64,000 nucleotides of DNA from Shewanella algicola (GCF_014648035.1 NZ_BMQI01000004.1:62001-126000), one strand, 5' to 3'. Positions 19,047 through 29,316 are shown, numbered from the stretch's first letter. Translations and numbers: made by a program. Notes: generated by a model from the letters alone, not told the origin.

Positions 19047-21026
19047 ATGGTTTTCTCTTTTCACAAATTAGTACGTTACCTATGTGTAATAATAAGTGGG
19101 GTATTAATCTCACTTTCCATTGTATTCAGTGTCGCTGCAAATCAATATCAAATTGAACGCTTAAATATTTCCGATGGTTTACCCTCAACATTAGTGACAA
19201 TGATCTACCAGCAAAAAAATGGTTTTTTATGGTTTGCGACTGATTCAGGAGTAAGCCGATATGATGGCCAAGCGTTTATTCACTTTCAATTTTCGCCTGG
19301 CTCTAAAAGACATATTTCCAATAACTTTGTTACCGATATAATAGAAGATAGCCAAGGAAATATTTGGTTTGCTACCGAAGATGGTTTAAACCAATTAACC
19401 CTCGATGATCAATTAAGCATTTACCCGTTAAACCTTGAACCATTTGCTCAAAATACCAATTGGATAACGAAACTCTACCAAGACCCAAGTAATAATTTAT
19501 GGGTGGGTACCGGCAGCGGGTTACAATTTAAATCGGCCAGTTCGGCTCAATTCATTTCGATCCCCTTATATCTCAACCAACAAAAGACTGCCGTAGAAAC
19601 CTCAATTTATAGTATTGTCGCTGACCAACAACAGCGGTTATGGGTAGGCACTGACTTTGGCTTAGCCGTGTTAGAACCAAACACTCAAGCATTGCATTTA
19701 TTTGAGCCTAATATGGCTGACAATAACAGTAATAAAGTATCTACGCCTATTACTGCCAAGACGTTATTTAACGACTACATACTCAGCAGTGAAGTGGCCG
19801 ACAATGGCTTAATTTGGTTTGGTACACAAAATTATGGCTTAATTCGTTTTAACCCTAACAATAAAAGCTACCAGCACTATTATGCTCAAGCTCACCCACA
19901 ACAAGGTGACATAATCAGTAATTATGTCACTAGTATTGCCATTGAAAATCCACAAACCATCTGGGTAAGCACCAATAAAGGTGTCGGGGTGCTTTCGATA
20001 GCTTCAGGTCAATTTGATTGGATTACATCTCAAGCATTTAATGATCACTCTCTGCCAAGCGACTTTATTGATGATGTGTTTATTGATTCATCTGGTCTCG
20101 TGTGGTTTGCATCAACTCAAGGTGTGGGGTATTACAGCCCTTTAAAACAAGCCAGTCGTATGTATAAACCGCTAGCAAATGACTCTGAGCTATCAGGAGA
20201 AAATGTCTTTGCTCTTTCAGTAAACAAACAGCATCATGTTTGGGTGGCATCTAATAATGGTTTAGATACTATCGACTTAGAGAGAAAAACAGCCACATTA
20301 TCCCCTTTGACCAACGAGTCCGATAATACATTAATAAGCAGTATTTGGAATGTACAAGTTGACGCAGCGAATAACGTTTGGGCTTCACATGATAAAGGGT
20401 TAAGTTATTTCGATGCTAAAAGCCAACACGTTACTCACTATAGTAATGCCCCTGGTAACCCATATGGTTTTCCTCAAACCGACTTTTACACAGTCACCCC
20501 AGACAATAAAGGCAACGTTTGGATAACCGGTTATTTAAATGCTGGGGTAATGTTATTTAGTCCATCAGAAGGCATACTAAAACATTATTTTAATGATAAT
20601 GAAAACCTCTACACCTCTGGCGGCAATTTCACCTTTGATGCGATTATTATTGATACTGGAGAATTATGGCTTGCCACCACTAATGGCATTTTTATTATCG
20701 ACTCAAATAGCGACAAAACCACACATTTAAGCCTAGGCAATGACCGCGAAAATATTCGAACAAGTGGTATTTATCAAGACGAACAAGGTGTTATTTGGGC
20801 CACGACTCAAGGGCTTGGTTTAGCCAAAATCACCCCAACAACAAAAGATGAAACCCCATACAATATTGAATATATTACCCGCAAAGACGGCCTAACGGAT
20901 AATCGCTTGAAGGCCGTTACCGGAGATGAACAAGGTAATTTATGGATTACCAGCCGCCAAATGTTAACGCAGTACGCAAGCCGCACAGGCACCATCACCC
21001 ATTACCCATTACCCAAGTGCGATTAA
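19047..21026 (+). pseudogene. Large beta-propeller sensor, N-terminal part (frameshifted by a 7-bp duplication)
   Basis: Begins at the ATG at 19047 (AAGG ribosome binding site 6 bases before), with a signal peptide or anchor at residues 5-32 ending SVAANQ. It then has many repeats of the two-component-regulator propeller type, with the pattern (I/L)W(F/V)(G/A)T..G(L/V), for example FLWFATDSGVSRYD, NIWFATEDGLNQL and RLWVGTDFGLAVLE. These repeats usually fold as two 7-bladed periplasmic propellers that sense a ligand. The frame ends with an unnatural tail (PLPKCD) at 21026, immediately after a tandem 7-base repeat. Removing one repeat copy joins it perfectly to the following frame, giving one protein of about 1280 residues. 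Confidence 0.85.
20998..21014 (+). repeat. 7-bp tandem duplication causing a frameshift
   Basis: CCCATTA occurs twice in a row (20998-21004 and 21005-21011) and is followed by CCC. With one copy the reading runs T-I-T-H-Y-P-S-A-I-N-H-S-N and stays open into the next frame. With two copies translation stops at 21024-21026. Confidence 0.85.
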
Positions 21027-22896
21027 TCATAGTAATTTAATTTTTAACGAAGCGGCGATAGATCTGATTGGCAATCAACTTGTGATAGGTTCTAATAAAG
21101 GTGTCATTCAGATTGATATTACCGCGATTAGTCAAAATCATTTTATTCCGCCAGTGCATATTACCGCGGCCAATACCGCCAATAAATCTTACGTCAATAT
21201 CAACAACAACGTTGATGCTGTTACAGTCGATTATGATAACAATATGATTCAGTTTTCATTTGCGTCATTAGATTTCACCGCACCAGAGCGCAATAAATAT
21301 CGCTTTATGCTGGAAGGCTTTGATGACGACTGGATTACCACCCAACAACACAATGCGATGTACACTAACCTCCCCGCCGGTGATTACACCTTTAAAGTAC
21401 AAAGCACGAATAGCGATGGGATCTGGAGCCCACAACAAGCAGAGTTTGCTTTCAGTATCAATCAAGCCTGGTGGTTTTATGCGTTAATAGCCTTAGCCAT
21501 TACCGTTTGTTTAATGTCGATGTTATTTGCGTTGTCTCGATTTAAACAAATTAAAGAGTTAAGCAACCGTGCCAATTACGACAGCTTAACTGGCTTAGCC
21601 AATCGCTTTTATTTTAATCAGCAATTATCAAGGTTAATTAACACCCCCACCCAAACCGCAGCGGTCGTGTTTATCGATTTAGATCATTTTAAAGAAGTAA
21701 ATGATTCTATGGGGCACGACATTGGTGATGAACTCATTATCCAAGTGGCTAAACGCTTACAACACTGCTTAAAACATCAAGATGTACTAGCCCGCTTAGG
21801 TGGCGATGAGTTTGCGTTAATTATTCAATATGAACCAGATGAAAATAGACTTAACCAAGATTTAGTCAATATTATCGAACGGATCCTAAGCTCACTAAAC
21901 GCGGGTTATCAAATCAATGAGTTTTGGTTAAACAGTTCAGCCAGTATTGGTGTTGCCTGTTATCCAAATGACGGTAAAGACGCAAAAACATTATTAAAGC
22001 ATGCCGATACGGCAATGTACGCCGCTAAACAAAATGGCCGTAATGGCAGTTATTTTTTCAACGAGAAACTGTCTGCAGCGCTATTAGAGCGGTTATTAAT
22101 TAAAAACCAGCTTAATAATGCCCTTCCCGAAAACCAGTTAGTGGTGTATTACCAGCCAAAATGTTGTGCCCACACTCAAAGCATATTGGGGCTCGAAGCC
22201 CTTATTCGTTGGCAACATCCTACCGATGGATTAATTTCTCCTACGCGCTTTATTGACCAGGCAGAAGACAGCGGATTAATTATCGACATCGGATTGTGGG
22301 TACTGGCTCAAGCTTGTCATCAAGGGTATCAATGGCAGCAGCAAGGTATTCTTAAGGGCAATATTTCGGTCAATATATCGCCACTGCAATTATCACAGCC
22401 TACTATCGTTGAAGACATCGCGCTGATATTACAGCAAAGTCAATTTCCTGCTCACATGTTAGAGCTTGAAATCACAGAGTCATTATTAATTACCGATATA
22501 AAAGCGGCAAAGGCTGTGCTATTCCAACTGAAGCAGCTTAAAGTACGCATCGCACTTGATGATTTTGGTAAAGGCTACTCTTCATTAAACTATTTAACTC
22601 AGTTTCCTCTCGATACCTTAAAAATAGATAAAGCTTTTATTCACTCTATGTTGCCGATAGAAACCAGTAATATTGTACTGAAAAATATTATTAAATTAGG
22701 TAACGAGTTGCAGTTAGATGTCATTGCCGAAGGGGTAGAAACACACGCTCAATTGGTTAAGCTTAGGCATTACCAATGCAAAATTGTGCAAGGTTTTTTA
22801 TTCGGCCCTGCGCTTAATGCGCTGGCGACACAAAGCTTACTCAAACAAAGTTATATTATGAACGATAAGTTAGAACTAGCAAACCCAACGGGCTAA
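21027..22896 (+). pseudogene. Large sensor, C-terminal part: Y_Y_Y domain, TM segment, GGDEF and EAL
   Basis: This frame is open from upstream of 21005, before the first possible start (GTG at 21082), so it is the second half of the propeller sensor. In order it holds the last propeller repeat (LVIGSNKGVIQID), a Y_Y_Y domain (YRFMLEGFDDDW to GDYTFKVQ), one TM segment (WWFYALIALAITV), a GGDEF domain with intact motif (RLGGDEFAL) and an EAL domain with EALIRW, EITESLL, DDFGKGYSSL and IAEGVET all intact. If expressed alone, this half would be a membrane-tethered enzyme without its input domain. The undisrupted protein would be a periplasmic sensor controlling c-di-GMP; both catalytic sites look usable. 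Confidence 0.85.
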
Positions 22897-22993
22897 GCCT
22901 GGCGGGGGGTTGTCGATAGCATTGAAATATCCCTTTCTCAATAATAATGCTATGATCTCGGTGAAACGAATGGATTATTCAATAAAGGAATAT

Positions 22994-23806
22994 ATGCTGG
23001 CCACCGCTTTTAAAAACGTCCTATTGGCTCTATTTTCAGCGTACAACTTCTCTCACACACGGCCCAAAAAAATAGCGGCCACGGTGATGCTTTGTTGCAT
23101 GTTGACGTTGCCCACTATGGCCTATTCTGAACCACTCAAAGTCACCTTAGCCGCAGAAGACGGCTGGCCTCCTTTTGCCGATGAATTTGGCCGCGGTATT
23201 TCTCATCATTTAATTCAGCAAGCCTTTAAACAAGTTGATGTGGCTGTTTCAACGATCGTAGTACCTTATACTCGCGGATTGGTGATGACCGATCGCGGCT
23301 CTGTAAATGGCGTCTTTAATGTCACTAAAGAACAAAGCACACTCAAACGCTTTGTATTTGGCCAGGAGCCCTTATTTACCGTCAATGCCTCTTTTTTCTT
23401 TGCCAAAGATCACCCCTCCAGTGTCGATGATAAATGGCACTTACCGATAGGCAGTGTGGTGGGGATTATTGATGGCTATGAATATGGTGATGAATTTATT
23501 CAACTGATTGAAAAGCGCCAGTTACGCATTACCAAAGTTAACAGCCAGCGCCAATTGATTAATTTATTACTGGTTGGCCGCATTAACACAGCCATTATGT
23601 ATGACATGGTAGCCGATGTGTATATTGATCAAATGGGTGTAAACAAAGACATTAGTGCTAAATTTAATAACCACATCAGTGAAATATTTGTCGCCTTCTC
23701 AAAGAAAGATCCTCAAGCTGAGCAATGGAGTAAATTACTCGACAAAGGGTTACAAACATTAAAGCAACAAGGTCACTATCAGCAATTATTGGTTCCGCTA
23801 GACTAA
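22994..23806 (+). CDS. Periplasmic solute-binding protein, family 3-like
   Basis: Resembles extracellular amino-acid-type solute-binding proteins (SBP_bac_3): after a signal peptide (KKIAATVMLCCMLTLPTMAYS) the mature domain starts LKVTLAAEDGWPPFAD, the typical first strand and ligand-facing segment. It has the two-lobe pattern with a GSVVGIIDGYEYGDE hinge. The ATG at 22994 is preceded by AAAGGA; several upstream in-frame ATGs lack a ribosome binding site. No ABC permease or ATPase gene is adjacent, so it may act as a signalling receptor for a neighbouring GGDEF/EAL protein rather than in transport. That role is an inference from position. Confidence 0.8.
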   Translation: MLATAFKNVLLALFSAYNFSHTRPKKIAATVMLCCMLTLPTMAYSEPLKVTLAAEDGWPPFADEFGRGISHHLIQQAFKQVDVAVSTIVVPYTRGLVMTDRGSVNGVFNVTKEQSTLKRFVFGQEPLFTVNASFFFAKDHPSSVDDKWHLPIGSVVGIIDGYEYGDEFIQLIEKRQLRITKVNSQRQLINLLLVGRINTAIMYDMVADVYIDQMGVNKDISAKFNNHISEIFVAFSKKDPQAEQWSKLLDKGLQTLKQQGHYQQLLVPLD

Positions 23807-23829
23807 TTATTTACCAAGGTTAACTCACA

Positions 23830-24270
23830 ATGAGCGCAACAACTTTACCTACCACACCGCATTACAGCCCAGAATATCGCTTTAATGTGCAAATTTATTA
23901 TGAAGATACTGATTTTTCAGGCGTGGTGTATCACCCCAATTTTTTAAAATACTTTGAGCGCGCGCGCGAGCATGTCATCGGCGCAGAAATATTGCATAAC
24001 TTATGGCAGCAGCAACAATTAGGCTTTGCAGTGTATCGTACCGATATGGTGTGCCATGACGGGGTTGAATTTGCAGATATCGTTGACGTGCGAACGCAGT
24101 TTTACTTTGAAAGTAAATTCCGAACCGTATGGAAGCAATCTATTTGGCGACCTAACGCCACGAAAGCCGCGGTCACAGCCACAATAGAAATGGTATGCAT
24201 GAACCAAAAGCGTCAATTAGCCCCCATGCCACCATCGTTAATTACCCAGCTATCGGCAGGCATGGCGTAA
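23830..24270 (+). CDS. YbgC-type acyl-CoA thioesterase (hotdog fold)
   Basis: Small hotdog-fold thioesterase of the 4-hydroxybenzoyl-CoA thioesterase/YbgC family. The signature YYEDTDFSGVVYHPNFLKYF (about residues 23-42) carries the catalytic Asp, followed by ERAREH. The 146 residues match. It is not next to tol-pal genes here, so it is probably a paralogue of the Tol-associated YbgC. An acyl-CoA is the likely substrate, but chain length cannot be read. It is convergent with the next gene, 23 bases apart. Confidence 0.85.
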   Translation: MSATTLPTTPHYSPEYRFNVQIYYEDTDFSGVVYHPNFLKYFERAREHVIGAEILHNLWQQQQLGFAVYRTDMVCHDGVEFADIVDVRTQFYFESKFRTVWKQSIWRPNATKAAVTATIEMVCMNQKRQLAPMPPSLITQLSAGMA

Positions 24271-24289
24271 AATAATCGAGCGCAGTAAA

Positions 24290-24317
24290 CAGCTTAAGCA
24301 GATAAATGATTAAGCTG
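24290..24317. other. Inverted repeat between convergent genes
   Basis: CAGCTTAA (24290-24297) and TTAAGCTG (24310-24317) form a perfect 8-bp stem with a 12-base loop. It overlaps the 3' end of the minus-strand GGDEF/EAL gene. No T tract follows on either strand, so it is only a possible transcript-end structure. Confidence 0.35.
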
Positions 24318-25781
24318 TGGGTAAATGTGTTCAAACTCTTGTGCTGTGGCGGGCTTGGCAAAATAGTCGCCTTGAATCGTATCAACGCCATAAGTCCGTA
24401 ATGTGTCTAACACCGACTTAGACTCTACCCCTTCTACCGTCACTTCAAAACCTAAGCTTTTAGCTAGCTCAATACTGGTTTTAACAATTTGTTTGGCGGC
24501 GAGGGTTGTTTCAAACTCATCTAAAAAAGCTTTGTCGATTTTAACTTCATCAACCGGTAAAAAGCGTAAGTATGCTAACGATGAATGGCCGGTACCAAAG
24601 TCATCAATGGCAATTTTAACCCCTATGTCGCGCAGCTGATTTAATGTCACTATGGTTTGTTCTAGCGACACCATTAACGCACTTTCGGTAATTTCAATCA
24701 TGATACATTCAGCAGGTACCAAGTATTTAGCAAGCTTACTGGCAACATCATTGGCTAAGTTAGGATTATCGAGGTCGGTTGATGACAAGTTTAACGCCAC
24801 CTTGACGTAAATCCCCTTCTCTCGCCATTTAGCTTGTTGGGCGACAACGGCATCTAATACCCAAGCACTTAATAAATCAATCATGCCTGTTTGTTCTGCC
24901 AGTGGAATAAACTCATTGGGTGAAATAGGCCCTAGCCCTTCGTGGTGCCAGCGAATTAACGCTTCTACTTGTTGGCACTGACCACTTTCAATATCAAGTT
25001 TTGGTTGGAATACCATATACAATTGATTGTATTTTAAGCCGTTAGGGAGCCCATTAATGATCAATAATTCACGGTACTGAGCTTTGTCGTCACCTTGATA
25101 ATAAAAAGCAAGAGGCTGTTTTAATTGCTTGGCTTTTTTCAGTGCCAAATCGAGGCGCCTAAGCATTAAGCTCACATCAGCATGGTGCTCACTGAGTGAT
25201 AATACCCCTAACTGAATTTTAATACTGATGGGTTGTTGTTCTATTTCAAAAGGCTGTTGCAAATCGTTTTTAATGGTTAACAGTTCAGTTAAGGTTAACT
25301 CATTAGGGAAAAACAATAGAAACTCATTGCCATTCATTCTGGCAATAAATTGTGGTTTATGGGTTACGTTTTCGATTCGCTTGGCAAACGCTTTAAGGAG
25401 TTTGTCGCCAAATATAAAACCAAATAAGTCATTCACAAATCGAAACTGCTTAATATCAACTAGCACTAGCATGCCGTCTGACACAGGCATTTTAGCGAGC
25501 ATTTTACGCTTAAAGCCGACCCGATTAGTTAACCCGGTTAATTTATCTCGTTCGGTGCTAAATAGGTTAGATTGGTATATCTGATTAAGGACAGAAGTCA
25601 GGGGTTTTAACGAGGAAGATGATGTATCAAAGGTAAATGAATCTTGGTTGAGCATTTGTAATTGCAGTGCATGGGTTAATTGCTGCAAGGCGCGATATTG
25701 ACGAAAATACATTCCTCCAATAATAACCGCTATAACGCCGGTCAAACACAACAAAATGAGCACAAAATTGTCCATTAACAT
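24294..25781 (-). CDS. GGDEF/EAL protein with degenerate GGDEF, probable c-di-GMP phosphodiesterase
   Basis: A 495-residue membrane protein: one TM segment at residues 5-27, a short linker (about 30-75), a GGDEF domain (about 78-230) and an EAL domain (about 245-490). The GGDEF signature is replaced by MNGNEF, so cyclase activity is unlikely. The EAL domain keeps VEALIRW, EITESAL, DDFGTGHSSL, KIDKAFL and VEGVESK, so phosphodiesterase activity is expected. The degenerate GGDEF domain may bind GTP and regulate the EAL domain, as known for similar proteins. It is transcribed alone, convergent with the thioesterase gene. Confidence 0.92.
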   Translation of the reverse strand: MLMDNFVLILLCLTGVIAVIIGGMYFRQYRALQQLTHALQLQMLNQDSFTFDTSSSSLKPLTSVLNQIYQSNLFSTERDKLTGLTNRVGFKRKMLAKMPVSDGMLVLVDIKQFRFVNDLFGFIFGDKLLKAFAKRIENVTHKPQFIARMNGNEFLLFFPNELTLTELLTIKNDLQQPFEIEQQPISIKIQLGVLSLSEHHADVSLMLRRLDLALKKAKQLKQPLAFYYQGDDKAQYRELLIINGLPNGLKYNQLYMVFQPKLDIESGQCQQVEALIRWHHEGLGPISPNEFIPLAEQTGMIDLLSAWVLDAVVAQQAKWREKGIYVKVALNLSSTDLDNPNLANDVASKLAKYLVPAECIMIEITESALMVSLEQTIVTLNQLRDIGVKIAIDDFGTGHSSLAYLRFLPVDEVKIDKAFLDEFETTLAAKQIVKTSIELAKSLGFEVTVEGVESKSVLDTLRTYGVDTIQGDYFAKPATAQEFEHIYPQLNHLSA

Positions 25782-25926
25782 ATCATCATTAATAAAGAGT
25801 CCTATTATTCAGCATTCAGGGTATACCATCATTTAACATCAACCTAGAAACGAATATAAATTATCGACTAAAGTGGTATCGACGGCAAGCCAACAGCACA
25901 CCGTCCATACGCCACGCCAAGTAGCA

Positions 25927-26769
25927 TTATTCGTAGCTTTGCTTAATAGAATGATACATATCAATGAACTCATCACTGGCTAAGTCTTCTGGCGTTACAG
26001 GTAACCCGCGTTGAGCAAATACCCCTAAACGTTCATCTAATTCTTCACCTGCACGTAACTCTCCGGTATAAAATGCTGCCGAGCGAATAAAGTCTAAATA
26101 AGTGACTTTTTCTGGCATGTAATGTAAGTCAGCCCAACGTTCGACCACTTCCATCACCTCCGGGGCAAAATCCCATGTTTTTAATACAGCGCGGCCGATT
26201 GGCCCTTGCATTTTACGCACAAGACTACGTAATTGTTCAATTTTACTGCAAAGCTCAGGGTGGATCTCCGCTTCGGTTAATACAGGGAGCGCACCAATAT
26301 TATGCACTAATCCGGCCAGCGTTAAGGTGTCACGGTCTAGGCGTTTGGTGGGGTTACGCTTGTTGTATATTTCAAGCATCGCACAAGATGAAGCCGTCAC
26401 TTCAATTGATGTTTTCCATACTTCATCCATCACTTCCCATACCATTTCGTTGGTCGAAATAAACAATTGTTCCATTGCCACTGAGGTAGTAATAGATTTA
26501 ATTTGCACTAAACCAATGCGGTTAACGGCGGCACTAATGCTCTCGGCTTTATTGCCGCGAGAGTATAATGCGCTGTTAGCCACTTTAATGATTCGCGCTG
26601 AAATTGCCGCATCCTGGCCGATAACATCACCAACCTGCTTAAGACTTGAATCTTTACGCGCCACCACCTCTTGAACTCGCATAGCCACTTCTGGCAAGGT
26701 TGGTAACACCAACGCATCGTCTTTAAGCTTTTTTAATAATCCAACCAAGAGTTGATGTTCGGTAGACAT
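25927..26769 (-). CDS. HDOD domain signalling protein
   Basis: The ATG at 26769 (280 residues) has GGAG 5 bases upstream; the longer open frame to 26856 has no such site and would add an artificial hydrophobic N-terminus. The HDOD domain (about residues 18-215) shows LPTLPEVAMRVQEVV, DAAISARIIKVANSA and GLVHNIGALPVL. HDOD is a non-catalytic relative of HD-GYP that serves as a scaffold in signalling, motility and stress circuits. The metal-binding HD pair is replaced by HN in GLVHNIGALP, so no phosphodiesterase activity is expected. It is a single gene, divergent from trhP. Confidence 0.9.
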   Translation of the reverse strand: MSTEHQLLVGLLKKLKDDALVLPTLPEVAMRVQEVVARKDSSLKQVGDVIGQDAAISARIIKVANSALYSRGNKAESISAAVNRIGLVQIKSITTSVAMEQLFISTNEMVWEVMDEVWKTSIEVTASSCAMLEIYNKRNPTKRLDRDTLTLAGLVHNIGALPVLTEAEIHPELCSKIEQLRSLVRKMQGPIGRAVLKTWDFAPEVMEVVERWADLHYMPEKVTYLDFIRSAAFYTGELRAGEELDERLGVFAQRGLPVTPEDLASDEFIDMYHSIKQSYE

Positions 26770-27017
26770 GCGCTCTCCATAAAATAAATACACTAGTACC
26801 AAGATTATATACCCAAACACATTCAGTTTGCGATGACTCAAAAACAGCAAGCTCAATTAATTGTGCATTTTCAATGATTGCAGCGCATTGAATCTCAATC
26901 GACCACCAAAAGTACAACCCATCTCACAATTCCTGCGGCTATATTTGTTCTCACTAATGTCCTTAAGTAAGCTTGCGCCCCCTGAAGATGTCAACCTTGT
27001 TCAAGGCCGAGAAAACT

Positions 27018-28382
27018 ATGTTTAAACCTGAATTATTATCGCCTGCTGGCACGCTTAAAAATATGCGTTATGCCTTTGCTTATGGTGCCGACGCTGTTTA
27101 TGCCGGCCAACCTCGCTACAGCTTACGGGTGAGAAATAATGATTTTAAAATGGAAAACCTCGCCACAGGGATAGAAGAAGCCCATGCACTAGGCAAAAAG
27201 CTGTATGTTGTCAGTAATATTGCGCCGCATAATGCCAAACTAAAAACCTATATTAAAGATATGGAACCCGTGATTGCCATGAAGCCAGACGCGATCATTA
27301 TGTCTGACCCTGGGTTAATTATGATGGTACGTGAGGCGTTTCCTGAACAAGTGGTGCATTTGTCTGTACAAGCCAATGCCATTAACTGGGCGTCGGTAAA
27401 GTTTTGGCAACAACAAGGGATTAAACGCGTCATTTTATCGCGTGAATTATCATTAGATGAAATTGAAGAAATCCGCCAACGTTGTCCAGACATTGAACTT
27501 GAAGTGTTTGTTCACGGTGCACTTTGCATGGCGTATTCTGGCCGCTGCTTATTATCGGGATACATCAATAAACGTGACCCTAACCAAGGCACTTGCACTA
27601 ATGCCTGTCGTTGGAAGTATGATGTACACCAGGCACAGCAAACCGAAACCGGTGATGTGATCGCCCTTCCCCCAGACGTACAAATTGAGACACCAACATT
27701 AGGGGCAGGCAAGCCTAGTAGCGAGATTGTATTATTACAAGAAGCTGGCCGTCCTGGCGAATACATGCCAGCATTTGAAGATGAGCACGGCACTTATATT
27801 ATGAACTCAAAAGATTTACGGGCGATTCAACATGTCGACCGTTTAACCCGTATGGGCGTTGATTCATTAAAAATTGAAGGGCGCACCAAGTCTTTTTATT
27901 ATGTCGCTCGCACCGCTCAGCTGTATCGTCAAGCCATTGAAGATGCTGTTGCAGGTAAAGACTTTGACCGCACCTTAATGAATAACCTTGAAGGTTTAGC
28001 TCATCGTGGCTATACCGAAGGCTTTTTGCGTCGCCATGTGCATGACGAATATCAAAATTACGAATATGGCCACTCTGTGAGTAACAATCAACAATTTGTG
28101 GGTGAGTTTACCGGTAAACGTAACGCTGAAGGCCAAGCTGAGATTGATGTTAAAAATAAATTCTCTGTGGGTGACAGTGTTGAAGTGATGACAACCGAAG
28201 GCAACTTTGTTATCTCTATTGCATCATTAGTCAATCGCAAAGGTGAACAGATAGAAGCGGCTTTAGGTTCTGGTCATTTTGTGTTTATGGATATTCCGCA
28301 AAATATCAATGTTGAACGAGCCATGCTAATGCGCAATTTACCCGAGGGAGTGGATACACGAAACCCTCATCAACCAGGTTAA
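27018..28382 (+). CDS. trhP: tRNA 5-hydroxyuridine synthesis protein TrhP (U32 peptidase family, YegQ)
   Basis: A U32-family protein needed for the oxygen-independent route to 5-hydroxyuridine at tRNA position 34 (prephenate-dependent in E. coli). The ATG at 27018 (MFKPELLSPAGTL) gives 454 residues, one more than E. coli YegQ; the longer frame adds an unconserved lead. The Cys cluster GALCMAYSGRCLLSGY, NQGTCTNACRW (about 175-210) is the presumed Fe-S site. The C-terminal beta domain (about 360-430, FVGEFTGK and following) is present. yfhL follows 6 bases later. Confidence 0.93.
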   Translation: MFKPELLSPAGTLKNMRYAFAYGADAVYAGQPRYSLRVRNNDFKMENLATGIEEAHALGKKLYVVSNIAPHNAKLKTYIKDMEPVIAMKPDAIIMSDPGLIMMVREAFPEQVVHLSVQANAINWASVKFWQQQGIKRVILSRELSLDEIEEIRQRCPDIELEVFVHGALCMAYSGRCLLSGYINKRDPNQGTCTNACRWKYDVHQAQQTETGDVIALPPDVQIETPTLGAGKPSSEIVLLQEAGRPGEYMPAFEDEHGTYIMNSKDLRAIQHVDRLTRMGVDSLKIEGRTKSFYYVARTAQLYRQAIEDAVAGKDFDRTLMNNLEGLAHRGYTEGFLRRHVHDEYQNYEYGHSVSNNQQFVGEFTGKRNAEGQAEIDVKNKFSVGDSVEVMTTEGNFVISIASLVNRKGEQIEAALGSGHFVFMDIPQNINVERAMLMRNLPEGVDTRNPHQPG

Positions 28383-28385
28383 TAA

Positions 28386-28637
<252 letters not shown>

Positions 28638-28649
28638 CTGAATTAATCC

Positions 28650-28682
28650 AATTAAAAACGGCGCTTAAAGCGCCGTTTTTTT
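28650..28682. terminator. Bidirectional terminator between yfhL and ubiT
   Basis: AAAAACGGCGC, TTAAA, GCGCCGTTTTT: an 11-bp perfect stem with A tract before and T tract after, between two convergent genes, so it can end transcription from both. Confidence 0.95.
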
Positions 28683-28699
28683 ATTGGCCTGATTGCTCA

Positions 28700-29206
28700 T
28701 TATTGAGTGTCTGAACCTTGGGTTAATGTTTGTAACATACTCGCTAGCTTGTCTACGGTTAACCTTATTGGCTTAGGCAGCGCATCAAGCTCTATCGATA
28801 ACAGCATGTTTTTTACTTCAAGGCCTAATTCGGTATCACCTTCAATTCGCAGTTTACGTTGAAAAAACAACGTATCTGGATCTTCTTTAGCTGCGGCAAC
28901 TAACAAGAGTTCAGGCACATTGGCGCTAAAAATCACATTCGGTTTAGTCATCGGCATAACACGTAACTTGGTATCAACACTCACTTGAAATTGTAAATCA
29001 ATATCATCAACGCAAATTCCCACCCACTTATTGGCTAAAAAAGCTAATTCGCCAGAGTTAACTTGCTCAGCTAACACTAAGTTTAACATCTGATTAATAA
29101 GAGTTATTTTAAGCTTCTCAGGCATTATCGCTAATGAACGGCGACTAAATTGAGGTGCAAATTGTAAAATATGTTCAGACATACGTTGTTGTAATACTTG
29201 AGCCAT
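28700..29206 (-). CDS. ubiT: Ubiquinone anaerobic biosynthesis accessory factor UbiT (SCP2 domain)
   Basis: SCP2 lipid-binding protein needed with UbiU and UbiV to make ubiquinone without oxygen; it is thought to carry hydrophobic intermediates. The 168 residues match E. coli YhbT. The SCP2 fold covers about 45-140 (GELAFLANKWVGICVDDIDLQF onward). The ATG at 29206 is preceded by AGGAA 7 bases away. It is divergent from ubiUV, the same arrangement as in E. coli. Confidence 0.93.
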   Translation of the reverse strand: MAQVLQQRMSEHILQFAPQFSRRSLAIMPEKLKITLINQMLNLVLAEQVNSGELAFLANKWVGICVDDIDLQFQVSVDTKLRVMPMTKPNVIFSANVPELLLVAAAKEDPDTLFFQRKLRIEGDTELGLEVKNMLLSIELDALPKPIRLTVDKLASMLQTLTQGSDTQ

Positions 29207-29273
29207 GAAGGGTTCCTACTTGCAAACAGAGCATTTAATCAAGTGAGTTTACTGGCAATTTATGCAACGAAAC

Positions 29274-29287
29274 CTGTTTTAAATCAA
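29274..29287 (+). promoter_or_regulatory. Candidate FNR/EtrA-type site upstream of ubiU
   Basis: CTGTT-TTAA-ATCAA matches the FNR consensus TTGAT-N4-ATCAA at 8 of 10 positions. It lies 60 bases before the ubiU start, in the ubiT-ubiU divergent region. Oxygen control of ubiUV by Fnr is known in E. coli. The match is suggestive only. Confidence 0.35.
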
Positions 29288-29316
29288 TTCATGTTAACTC
29301 AATCACATTTACACTC

